Of a stretch of DNA of 64,000 nt, positions 41,832 through 51,771 are shown one piece after another. Position numbers and translations under genes: made by a program. The notes under the pieces were generated by a model that saw only the letters and a program-made list of their open reading frames with translations, did no database searches and had not been told where the DNA came from. Origin of the DNA: Fonsecaea monophora (Eukaryota > Ascomycota > Eurotiomycetes > Chaetothyriales > Herpotrichiellaceae); assembly GCF_001642475.1 (NCBI RefSeq), contig NW_019173936.1, positions 248,001 through 312,000 of the forward strand. The letters run 5' to 3'. Position 1 is the stretch's first letter, and each line of letters begins with the position of its first letter.

Positions 41832-42678
41832 GGTCTGCAGTTTGGGAGAGGGAAGATGCTATCCGAGGAAAGTTGTTTGGTATATTGACATTAATTCAGT
41901 AGACATCTCGTCCACTTTTTATGCGGAGGGCCGATCAGATAGAAAATGCCTTGGTTCAATCTAGAGGGCGACCAGGGAAGCAAAAAAAAAAGGGGGTGAG
42001 GGACACATTCAGCCTTGCGCCCGTTTTACCGAATGCGGACGCCGGTGGATTTTCTGGATTCTTGGCTCTGGAACTCGTCGTCTCCACCTCTTTACCGAAT
42101 CCTGTTTGATATGTCCTTGTAGTTCTTGCTGTGAGAGACCAGAATCTGTTCTTATATCAATTGACTGCAGCATGGAGCTTGTAATCTCTCTAGACAGAGC
42201 ACCCTCCCCGGGGCAAAAACTATCATGTTCCTCACCACCACGTCCCCATCCTTCGTACCACCGCAAATTTGGACCCCACGAAAAGGCCCCAAACTCACGA
42301 GCTCTGTATCCGCCGTGCCGCCTCGCCGCCTCGACTAGCTCTACTCCCCAAACTCGCCGAGGCTCGCTCGCTTCTGGGCGACCTTGGCTAGCGCAGCACG
42401 GCTCCGAGTGGTTGGGTACAAGAAACCTCAAACGGTCGGAGTCCACCCTACGCCACAGGGGAAGACCACCTTCACTATCGCAGCCATACGAGGTACGAGG
42501 GTACACTCTCCCCAATCTCTCATCTCTCACCGGCCTGTCGAGAGGCAAGCCACCAAGAAGGCTGTTCCCGCGCGTACATGTAGTACCAGAGAGTATAAAG
42601 GGGCGATGACCCCTCTCACCGTGGGTGAAATGGAAGGTCCTCAATCTAGAGAAATACCATTGCCTTACACAACAAATA
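41832..42678. other. Intergenic, divergent promoters
   Basis: About 0.85 kb. TATAAAG at 42594-42600 lies 79 bp before the ATG at 42679. A copy of TACGAGGTAC is at 42487-42496. Open frames on both strands here lack recognisable content. Confidence 0.45.
42594..42600 (+). promoter_or_regulatory. TATA box of gene at 42679
   Basis: TATAAAG 79 bp before the start codon, in a GC-richer context; position is normal for a fungal TATA element. Confidence 0.45.
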
Positions 42679-43986
42679 ATGCCTCTCAAAGCACCTGCTG
42701 ACAAGCTGCCGCTGGCGGTCCGCAAGAATGGTAACGACCGACACAATCCCAAGGCCCTAAGCTACACAAGCTCCTAACTGACCAATTGTGCAGTGCGGGA
42801 CGAGTGGGAGAGCAAGAAGTCCGAGATCGAGGCCCGGATCTCGAAGACTCTGGGGGAGGCATGGACGGTGACCACGAACCCCAATCTGCTGTACGTGTAC
42901 ACGGACGACGAGTCGTACAAGTCCCGCATCGGGACTATCATCATGTGGTAAGTCAGAGCTCTCTGCGGTCTTTGCCAGCTCGTACTCCATTCCACCGTCC
43001 ATCCCAACGTCCAAGAAATGACAGCTCTTGGACGATGATCGGGAGTTCATCAATAAAAAAAAACCACCAGACTAAAGTGAGCCTCGTGCTTCGCAAACAG
43101 GTACATGGAACCGTTCTGCTCGAACCTCGAATCCTTCGTGGCCACGTACGGCGATGACGGGAAATCCGAGCTCAACACACTCTGCCCCAAGCACCAGGTG
43201 GAACTAGCCCCGCAGGAGGACGACACGAAGTTCACGTACGGCGGGCTGCAGATCAAGGACGGCGTGCTGCGGCTGCTATTCGCCGAAGGATACCTGGCTG
43301 CCAACGTCAGCGACGTGAGCCGGGACTTTAACGACGCTCTGACAAAGGCCGCCGCGGCAGGTGGTGGCGCCGGCAGCAGCGGTAGTGGTAGCAGCTCCGC
43401 GTTCAACATCAACGCGCGGCAGTCGGTGCGCGAGTCGTACGACCCGAAGGTCGCCGACCTCCAACAAGCCATCGGCGCGCTGGTCGGCGTGCCGGACATC
43501 CTCCTCAACGCCAACTTCGAGGCCAACGCGGCCGTCCTCGCCGCCGCAGGCGCCCAGGTCCGCGCCGACTGGGACCGGATCCTCGGCCGCGTCAGCCTCG
43601 ACTACTTCGACGGGCTCAAGTACCAGCTCGAGCGGGCCGGGTTCAAGGACGACGACATGCTCCAAGAGGGGTTCCAGGAGGCCGTCACAAAGCGCGAGAT
43701 CCTGCTGCGCGTCGTCGACAAGCTGCAAAAGGGCACCTACCACGAGGTTCTAGTCGAGGACGGCGTGCTCGTCATCCAAGTAAGTCGAGAGAGATCTCCC
43801 TTTCCCTGCTTCTCCCATCACCCTTCCCACCTGTCTTGTTTTTTTGCTCTCTTCCGCCCATGGGCGATTTATAGCCTCAAGAACACACCGTGTAACTAAT
43901 CAAACGTGTTGAAACTGCAGACCACGCCGGGATACCTCTGGAGCAATGTGTCCGATGTTGGCAGCGAGATTTTGGACATTTTGTGA
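42679..43986 (+). CDS. Unrecognised fungal protein, four exons
   Basis: Exons 42679-42730, 42794-42947, 43101-43779 and 43921-43986, 316 aa; introns 63, 153 and 141 nt, longer than most here, all canonical and in phase. Start MPLKAPADKLPLAVRKN, then VRDEWESKKSEIEARISKTLG, a charged helical region. Central part has YMEPFCSNLESFVATYGDDGKSELN and GLQIKDGVLRLLFAEGYLAANV. A Gly/Ser linker (about 145-165) separates the N-terminal unit from a C-terminal helical unit (YDPKVADLQQAIGALVGVPDIL onward), which ends TPGYLWSNVSDVGSEILDIL. No signal peptide. I believe similar proteins exist in other Pezizomycotina but know no function. Confidence 0.75.
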
Positions 43987-44563
43987 ACCCCTCCTTCTCT
44001 GCCTTTTGTAGGAATGGAAAAGTTTCCACGTACGCCATCCATGGACATGGACATGGACATGGATTCGGGTCTTATCTATGTCGACACTCTTCATACCTCC
44101 TCCGGTACATCCATCTAAACAATACTGAACATGGTTTGATTGGAAAGAATCGAGAGGATCCAAGTGAACCCTACTTCATGTAGTCCAGTCTGTTCGTATC
44201 AGTGAAAAAGAAGAGGGAGGAAAAGAAAGTCAAGGGGTTATTGCTGTGGTGCTTTTCGTGTCATGTAATAGCCTACACATAGTCTTGCCCATGCACGGTC
44301 GTGGCGCGGGATAAAAAGACTCATATTGTACATATACGTCCCATGAAGATCGCCTGCGAGGATACATATATCTCTACATGACATTGTATGTGGCTGAGCC
44401 AGTGATAAATCGTGGAATACGATCCGATATCCGATATGACCGCCGCTAAATCATTGTATCGTCTCTTCAAAAAGAAAAAAAAAGGGGAAGAGGTTCAGTA
44501 CCCAACATCACAATCCTGCTTCCGGCAAACCCGTTCTCATCACACGGTGAATAGAAACACCGC
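43987..44563. other. Intergenic between convergent genes with ATGGAC repeat
   Basis: About 0.58 kb of 3' flanks. Three tandem ATGGAC hexamers plus a degenerate fourth lie at 44041-44064. No gene is supported. Confidence 0.5.
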
Positions 44564-46258
44564 TTAAACAATGGTTATTGTCCCATTCTCCACGCCCTCG
44601 AGGTACTCTCTCAGCCCGACGCCCCAGCGGCTGTGGCCAATAGTGGGGAGGTCCATGTCCGCAGGGCAGGACGGGATGGGCTGCCATTTCGAGCGGTCAT
44701 TCGCGTCACTGTCTGATGTCTGATTTGCGTTCTCTGTGCCTTTTTCACCTTCCCCGCTGTCATTGTCAGGCAGGTTCAGCTTGGGTTCTTCGTGGTTTCC
44801 TCCCTCTCCCGATCCGCCGTGCCGCTTATCCTTGCTCAAAACGGATCTTTTGGCGTTCCTCGATCTGTCTGCGTCATCATGGTCATCATCGAGAGGAACC
44901 TTGTCGACCTTGATAAGCACAGGAATCACAGCTCCGGTGCCCAGACTGAACTGCCGGTGGTTCAACACCCTCAACAGAGCACCGATCGCACCAGAGTGAC
45001 TGGTTATGCTGAGCCTCTCTTTGCCGCCAATCAGCTCGTGCTGGTCCATGAGACTGTCCATAAAAGCTCTCAGGCGCTCTGTCAAGGCCGTGTCTGGTTC
45101 CCGTCGGTCCGGATCCCAGAACTCATCTGTTTCCGTCAGATACTGGTCCAGGTCGACGTTGAAGGTCGGGAACCGTTGGCGGATGCGTGAAACATCGCTC
45201 CGTCTGTCGCACGTGTGGATGCCGGTACCTTCCCTCAACTTCTCCATCACGATGGCCTCCAACTTGGCTCCACCTGGTAGTATGCCATCAAATGTGATGT
45301 CGGCGGTCTCCATCGCCCTATCGAGGGGACTCGCCAGCCACAATTCCGGCAAACTCATCTTCTGCTCGGCGAGTTGTCTTGTCCAGAACGAATTGACCTC
45401 CCTCGCTTGTCTCTGTCCTTCCTTTGACAGATGAGCGTCGCTCCAGGTCATTATCCCGTCCGGGTCGCCATCCAGCGCTGAATAGTGGCAGTCCCACGCC
45501 TCGCCACCATAGTAGCGCTCGGCGATGTTGTGGTAGCCGTTTCCATGCCGGCCGAGGAACAGAAGTAGATACCTCGCCGAGGACCCGTGGCGTTTTCTGT
45601 TTCTCCTGTCGTCATCTCCGTCGTCGTCGTCGTCATCGTCGTCCTGCGCAGCGCGGTTCAATGAAGAAATATGGTGCTCGAACCTCTGCCACACCGTCAT
45701 GTCCCGTCCGTTGTCAGGGAGCGACTCGTCCGAGTTGTACTCCCGGTCGATGAGGCCAAAGTTTGTGGCCATGAAGTCGAAATCTGCGGCGACCGTCGAG
45801 AGATCGTCTTGGAGGAAGTACCCATCCAGTGTTGTGTATTTGTAGGCATATCTTGTCTGCGCCGAGGGCCGCGCGGGTTCCTTCTCTTGTCCAATGTCCT
45901 CCTTTCCACCATCACCACCGGCGCCGCCTCCGTTATCGTTGTGAATGTCGAGCACGCCCTGGCCGGAGGACGAGAGGAGGGAGACGCCCATGTCGCTCAT
46001 TTCAAGCAGGCCGCACACGGCGAGGGAGACGGTGAGGAACAGGAGGATTTGTCTGAAACAGGGTTACCGCGTTAGCCTTGTCCGCCACGCAACCTGATAA
46101 TGTGTTGTATAGCTTCTTTCTTGGGATTGAAGGAAGGCGAACAAGATGCCCGCAGAGACGTATCCACAACTGACTTACATGGCGGTGGTGGTGCGGCAGA
46201 GTCGAGTGGGCCCTCTCCACCGGCGATGCACTTTGCGGTGTGGTGAGTAGTATATCAT
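44564..46258 (-). CDS. Membrane-anchored histidine phosphatase (phosphoglycerate-mutase fold)
   Basis: Exons 46179-46258 and 44564-46052, 522 aa; the 126-nt intron has a GTAAGT donor. The basic N-terminus (RKVHRRWRGPTRLCR) followed by QILLFLTVSLAVCGLL (residues 28-43) looks like a type II signal anchor. The catalytic domain begins about residue 185: LLFLGRHGNGYHN with the phosphate-accepting His near 195, then GREVNSFW-type sequence, SPLDRAMETADI and the second catalytic His in ITSHSGAIGALL. This is the Pmu1-like branch of the histidine phosphatase superfamily. An Asp-rich stretch (near 163-173) and a disordered, acidic insert near the C-terminus surround the domain. Substrate and compartment are unknown; secretory or vacuolar lumen is inferred from the anchor. 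Confidence 0.85.
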
Positions 46259-47004
46259 CCTGGTCGGGGTATCACAGACATGTCATGTTGGCGGACCCTT
46301 TTTTGCAAAAGGTCTGAGTGCGAACGGTAATTTCACATATAGGATGCACCAACGATTCAAAAGAAAGCGGAGCGGAGCGGCAATGGGCATCAGATCCAGG
46401 CTGCGGTGGAAGCGAGGATTAGCCGATCAGCATTTGGCGGGGAATTGACCACACATGACAAAATCTCATCTGGCTTGTACGGGGCGTCAATAAACCCGGC
46501 ATAGAAGCAGTCTGAACTCCGGATGCAGATTTGACAGGCAAGGCTTCAATTTAATCTAGAGAGTTGATGCTTTGAGGGGATAGAAGCGACAACCTGAGTC
46601 TCGAAATCTTACAGGGAACCAAATAGAGGTGGTACATTGTTAATTGTCCAGGGCCCTCATCGTCTCACATCACTTGGGCGTCTGTTTGCCTAGTCACCAA
46701 ACCGAGCTTACCCTTACAAGCAAGACTGCGTCTACTTAGCAGCCTCCCTATCCGCAGGTAACCATTTCGAGTACCCTGTACGGTAGGTAAACACCTAGGG
46801 CCCCGACCAACCGTAGCTGAACCAGCAAGTGACCCCTTAACTTCATTAGCCTCGTCAAGGGCATCTGTCATTTTATCTGTAACATCCAGCCTCCCGCCTC
46901 ATCGTCCATATCTGACACCGACACTTCAGAGGCATCAAAAAACTCACAACACTTTTATCTTCCATACAATGGCTGAACGGCACCATATCACCTTGATTAA
47001 CGTC
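46259..47004. other. Intergenic, no gene seen
   Basis: About 0.75 kb between two minus-strand genes; contains the phosphatase promoter and the 3' flank of the GH76 gene. Nothing further is supported. Confidence 0.45.
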
Positions 47005-48447
47005 TCACATTACTGCTAATGAGGTGATAAAGGCAGCGACAAGGGGCCGAATCTTATTCTGGGCCCTGGATTGAATGATCGCCGCTCCATCGTGAAGCGG
47101 ACGAGCGATACCACTGGCAGTTGGCAGTCCTTCGGTGGCAGTAGCGGTGATTGTCGGCGACTGGGGGGCAGGCAGAATGGAGACATCTGGGTAGGTGGCG
47201 GGTGGATTGGTCTCATTGACCAGGAGAGAGTACATGACTTCCAGTGCCGAGAGCTGTTGACCCAGCCCGGTTGTACCATCCCACCCCTCAATGTACCACT
47301 TACTGCCACATGTATTGTTCTCTCCACCTCCCGTACATGATGCTGCTGCACCTTGAGCGGAGGCTCGAAGCACCTCACCAATTCGACCTGCCGAGAAAGG
47401 CGCCAACTTCGACGTCGCGGCCATCCACCGAATGAGATAGGCCTTCATTGACAGCTGGTCGACATTGCAGGACATGGAGAGCTCGCATTGCGCCTCGAAC
47501 AGGATGTTGGATGCATTGCGAAAGGGACTGATGAAAGTATTGGTTGAGTCGAGAAGGCCTGCGGTCCGCTCGATCCAAGGTGAAGATCCGTTGGTGTAGT
47601 TCTGCAGCACTGCCGCGCCGTACAAGAAGACGCCAACATTGTAAGTCCATTGATGGTGGTCAATGCCGGTACAGTTGATAGTTTCATCAGTCCCGTCAAA
47701 GACATTGTAGATATTGTCCACCAGGCCGATTGCCGATGCCCAATCCCAGATCGTGTCCGCCCAAAGTACATATGTTTGGTTGCCTGTAAACCTGGCCAGC
47801 CTCGCCGAGAGCTGAAAGAATGCGCCGTTGGAGACGCTGTTCTTGTAGTAGTAGCCTGCGTTCTGAGGATTGAACTGCCATTTCAACCCTCCGTTGCATC
47901 TTGAAGAATTCCAGCGCGTAACATAATCTTCCCAAGCATTGCTGACAATCCGCACCCAGGATGGGTAGGGAGCAGGCAATTGAGGGAAGGAATATTCGGC
48001 CGCGGACATGGCCACAAAGACCCAGAAGGCTTGGTCATCGTTTCCGGTGTCGAAGGCTTCGGCAGGAACGTTGAAGTCATATTTGGGGCCAAGTTGAGCA
48101 ATGAGTCCTTCTTGCGTGAGATTGACATAGCTGTCGTCGCCGGTGTAATGCCAGTATTCCATCAACCCACCCCATGCGCCGCCACTCTCCCACCAGTAGT
48201 AGGGCGGAAAGGGCCATTTTCCTAGAGTTCCCCCGGGTTGATTGCCGTTATACAGGTCAATTACGCCTCGAGCGGTCAGAGCGGCCGCCTCCAGAATGGA
48301 TTCTATCCATAGTCAGCAGAGAGAAGTGGAATGGATGAGACTTGAATCAGACTCACGTGTATCATCAACATCAAGGACGATGCTAGCAACATCCCGTGCC
48401 AGGAAAGAAAGGAGACCGATGGCCACAAGGATCAAGAATTGAAGCAT
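47005..48447 (-). CDS. GH76 mannan endo-1,6-alpha-mannosidase, Dfg5/Dcw1 type
   Basis: Cell-wall enzyme family thought to cross-link GPI-proteins to wall glucan. Exons 48357-48447 and 47005-48302, 462 aa; intron 54 nt. N-terminal signal peptide MLQFLILVAIGLLSFLA. Mature start LDVDDTQSILEAAALTARGVIDLYNGN, then PYYWWESGGAWGGLMEYWHYTGDD. The paired acidic catalytic motif is GNDDQAFW (about 123-130). NGAFFQLSARLARFTGN and HHQWTYNVGVFLYGAA are typical GH76 repeats of the alpha/alpha barrel. At least eight N-x-S/T sites suit a secreted protein. The Ser/Thr/Pro-rich tail ends in a short hydrophobic stretch (LVAAFITSLAVM), compatible with a GPI signal. Confidence 0.93.
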
Positions 48448-49703
48448 TCTGCACGATGTGCAGGGGGTTCACTGAGAGATGAGATGGACTGCCCGAAGTT
48501 GATAGCGCCGACCAGAAGACAATTCAATGAGAGACACGAAAGGCAACAGTTACAAACGCCTGGTAGCTTGGTCTGCTGAAGGAGTGACACGAAAAAATCT
48601 CGAAAGAATCCAAATCAAAGTGAATCAACCTGCTCGGGCGGCGATAGAAATTGCCTGCGCTTCCATTTCTGATTTGAAAACAATCAGGTTCACATTGGAT
48701 GGCACCACCTTATCGCCCAGTTGTATCTTGATCTCATCTTTGCGTCTGCATGTCCTTTCTCTGCAAAATCCATTATTGGCCTCAGATATAAGGCAGACAT
48801 CGTCAAAAGTGTTGAATATTGCCACACAACTCAGGACTTTTCTTTGGAGTCGATACTATTGCGCAATACAACACCCGCCGCGTTTGACAATTGGTAGGGA
48901 TTTTTGCTGCAGGGTTCACACATTGAGACACATCATAGGGTGTGTGCCAGAGAGATCGTCCTGCACGTTGCCGCTGCACGGCATCTTTCCTCCTCCACGA
49001 TTCGAGTTCAGTTGTCGCAATCGAGATCAATCTCGCAGATTCACCGAGCCAAGGCATCTCTTCCTTGTCTACATCTCCATCTTGCCAATAGTTTCATGTT
49101 ATTGCGATACCGTCGTTGCAGGCGTGGTATCTTGGAGTCGGACGTCAAGAATAACATGTGGGTGATTCAGTGTCATCAGCTGTCAGGACATACATGATCA
49201 AATTGTGCATATGCAGGGAGGAACTCAAGCTCGTCCCACCCAGTGAACCAAACAAAATGCTGCACTGCGCAGAGCGGGGATTTTAGCAGGTTCAGGACTG
49301 CGTCTGGACCCCGTTTGTGGCTTCTTTGTAGCATCTAGAAGCGAGCCTCCTCCGCAGGCGTTACAATAGCTGACCGCAGCAAAACATTTTGGCTCTTTCC
49401 ATGGAGATATGGGTTCATCCGACCTACTCCAACGTAACCCGAGATAGAAATCACTCCACGCTTCGGAAGTTTTCCGCCTATCCCAGGCAAGTTTACCACA
49501 AAGCTCGGCTTTATTCAGCAAACCTTAGCAGCGTCCAACTAGGTCTCACTTGAACAGGGGACAAATGCCAATTTGGGAAAACGCACAAACCACTGCAGAT
49601 GGGCTTTCCCATCTAGTGATATAAAGCCGTCGGTCTTGGATCGCTGAAGATGTTCAACTCAAACTTTACGCTCTTTGTCATTTGAGTTGGTTGCAGAAAG
49701 AAG
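48448..49703. other. Intergenic, divergent promoters
   Basis: About 1.26 kb. TATAAAG at 49620-49626 is 78 bp before the ATG at 49704. No gene is supported; plus-strand frames at 48527-49165 lack recognisable content. Confidence 0.45.
49620..49626 (+). promoter_or_regulatory. TATA box of nitroalkane-oxidase-like gene
   Basis: TATAAAG located 78 bp before the start codon, a normal spacing. The presence of a TATA box suits an inducible gene, though that is inference. Confidence 0.45.
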
Positions 49704-51033
49704 ATGGTTGATCTTCAGCTCTCTCCTGAGCAATTGGGACTCCGAAATGCTGTCAAGGGTTGGGCAAAGGCGAACCTCACTACAGCACGCTCGGTATATG
49801 AGGGTAAAGGTGCCTCGCCGGGACAATGGCAGGAACGCTTCCGCTCAACGCAGCCGATATATGCCGAAGCAGTCAAGGCTGGACTCATCAAGGCTCAAAT
49901 TCCGAAAGAGCTTGGTGGTGGAGGTGGTCCATTGATAGAGGCAGCTTTGGTTGTCGAGGAGTTTTATGCCGTCGAAACTAGCGCCTCTATAAACATCCTT
50001 GGGACTGGCCTTGGCTTGACCCCGTTGATCATGGCGGGGAGCCCAAGTCAACATGAGAAGTTCTTCAAACCATTTTTGGACGGCACCGGTACTCCAATGG
50101 CCAGTCTGGTCTTTTCTGAACCTGAGGGTAGCGCCAATTTCGCCGAGGCTGGAGCACCCGGTTTTCAGACCACCGCACATGTTGAAGGGGACCAATATGT
50201 TATCAGTGGTGAAAAGGTGAGTGCCCTGAATTCAGAGGAGAGCCTTGCTGATGGGGACAAAGATCTGGGCAACAAACTGTTCCGGGTGGGATGATCGAGG
50301 CGCCGACGTTCAGTGCGTCGTATGCCGTGTTATTGGATCTGCCCCAGCCGACGACGTCCGTGGCCAGACGGCCATCATTATCGTGACCAAACAAGACATT
50401 GCGGCCAATGACCCAAGTGCCTATCAGGTTCTCAACCATCCTCAAACGATTGGGCACACAGCTGTTAATGGGCCGCATATCCGGTTCAAGGACTTGCGGG
50501 TGCCAAAATCAAACTTGCTCGCACCTCCTGGCAAGGGTGCTGATGTGGTCGAAATGACCTTTACCGCGTCGGCAGTTCTCGTGGGTGCAATGGGCGTGGG
50601 CATCATGCGGCAAACCTTTGATCGAGCTTTAGCCTGGGCCAAAGCTGAGAAGCGAGGGTCAACGGAGACGATGATCCAAAAGCAGAGCGTGGCAGACTTG
50701 TTGATCAAGATCAAAACTCGATGTGAAGCCACACGAGCTCTCGTTTGGAAGGCAGCGCATTGCTTCGGTCGGACGCGACACGGAGCCGAGCTGTGCTACG
50801 AAGCCAAGATTTTTGGTTCAGAGAGCGCAGTAGAGTCAGTCATGGATGCGATCAGTCTGGTTGGTATTTCTGCATATTCGACCAAGCAGCCATTCGGGCA
50901 CCTGCTGAACGACGCATTGGCTCTGCCGATTTTCGACGGCGGTAATGTCGGCGTTCGGAGGAGACAGATTGAAAGGATCTTTGCCGGCGAGGGATACGAT
51001 GCATGGGAGACAACATTCGGATCGGAGCAGTGA
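49704..51033 (+). CDS. Nitroalkane-oxidase-like flavoprotein (acyl-CoA dehydrogenase fold)
   Basis: Exons 49704-50216 and 50263-51033, 427 aa; intron 46 nt. The fold is that of acyl-CoA dehydrogenases, but the sequence resembles Fusarium oxysporum nitroalkane oxidase, which oxidises primary nitroalkanes to aldehyde, nitrite and H2O2 (EC 1.7.3.1). Shared landmarks: LSPEQLGLRNAV at the start, GLIKAQIPKELGG, SGEKIWATNCSGWDDRGAD, QSVADLLIKIKTRCEATRALVWKA and PIFDGGNVGVRRRQIER. In the last, Asp396 and Arg403 occupy the places of the enzyme's catalytic Asp402 and Arg409; true acyl-CoA dehydrogenases use Glu. FAD is the expected cofactor. No PTS1 at the C-terminus (GSEQ). A role in nitro-compound or nitropropionate detoxification is inferred. 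Confidence 0.85.
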
Positions 51034-51362
51034 GTTGGCACTATACATGGAAACCGGATCATGGACGAGGTAGGTAGAGGGAATCACCGACGGTAGCCAG
51101 TGTGTAAGTGAATGAGTGCGGAATGAGGCGTATGCCTCCGAATGCCTGGATTAGCGTCGGCGAGCAGCGCATGCACTCCACATAGCTTTTTCAAATGACA
51201 CGTCAAGGTGCCATGAATGACATAATCACTTGGCATTATTCGAGTGTGACGAGTGACCGAGGAACCTCGCACGCCTTGTCACCTTGCGTCGCTCGTAAGC
51301 GTCAAGGCCTGACCAGTTCCACCAACGCTGTAGCTGCCCTAGGCTTGTTTCAAATTATTCCT

Positions 51363-51428
51363 GAGTCCGAGGGACAAGCTCTATCACAATCGCTCGAGTC
51401 CGAGGGATAAGGTCAATCGCAATCACAG
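51363..51428. repeat. Degenerate 33-bp tandem duplication upstream of TFB5
   Basis: Two adjacent 33-bp units, 51363-51395 and 51396-51428, both start GAGTCCGAGGGA and differ at about seven positions. They lie 107 bp before the TFB5 ATG, within the 0.5-kb gene-free interval 51034-51534, so they are probably promoter or leader sequence. Confidence 0.6.
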
Positions 51429-51534
51429 TGACAACCACCCTCTGCGACACACACCTCCTTATGCAGATATCGCATCGTCCACTTACCGCCTTTCTCCGAA
51501 GTGATTACCACCCCAAGTAGCTGCATCAAGAACT

Positions 51535-51771
51535 ATGCCGAAGGCCCAGAAAGGGGCTCTTCTCCAGTGTGATCCGCCCCAGATGGCAATGGTGCGGAAG
51601 ATCGACCGAGAGTCCGGCCACGCCTACATCCTGGAGGAAATCGACGATAGGACCTGCTTGGTCAAGGAGAACAAGGTGGAGGAAATCAAAGCCAAGGTGA
51701 AGGAGTTGATGGATGCGGCTATGGGAATGGATGAAGACGACAACGACGACAAGGACAGCGACCTCGATTGA
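51535..51771 (+). CDS. TFB5: TFIIH subunit Tfb5 (TTDA/p8)
   Basis: Single exon, 78 aa. MPKAQKGALLQCDPPQMAMVRKID, ILEEIDDRTCLVKENKVEEI and the following helix IKAKVKELMDAA match Tfb5/TTDA along its whole length. Tfb5 stabilises the Tfb2 (p52) subunit of TFIIH and is needed for nucleotide excision repair. The acidic Asp-rich tail (about residues 64-78) extends beyond the core and is variable. The ATG at 51535 gives the family start. Short genes of this kind are easily missed, but the match is clear. Confidence 0.93.
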   Translation: MPKAQKGALLQCDPPQMAMVRKIDRESGHAYILEEIDDRTCLVKENKVEEIKAKVKELMDAAMGMDEDDNDDKDSDLD

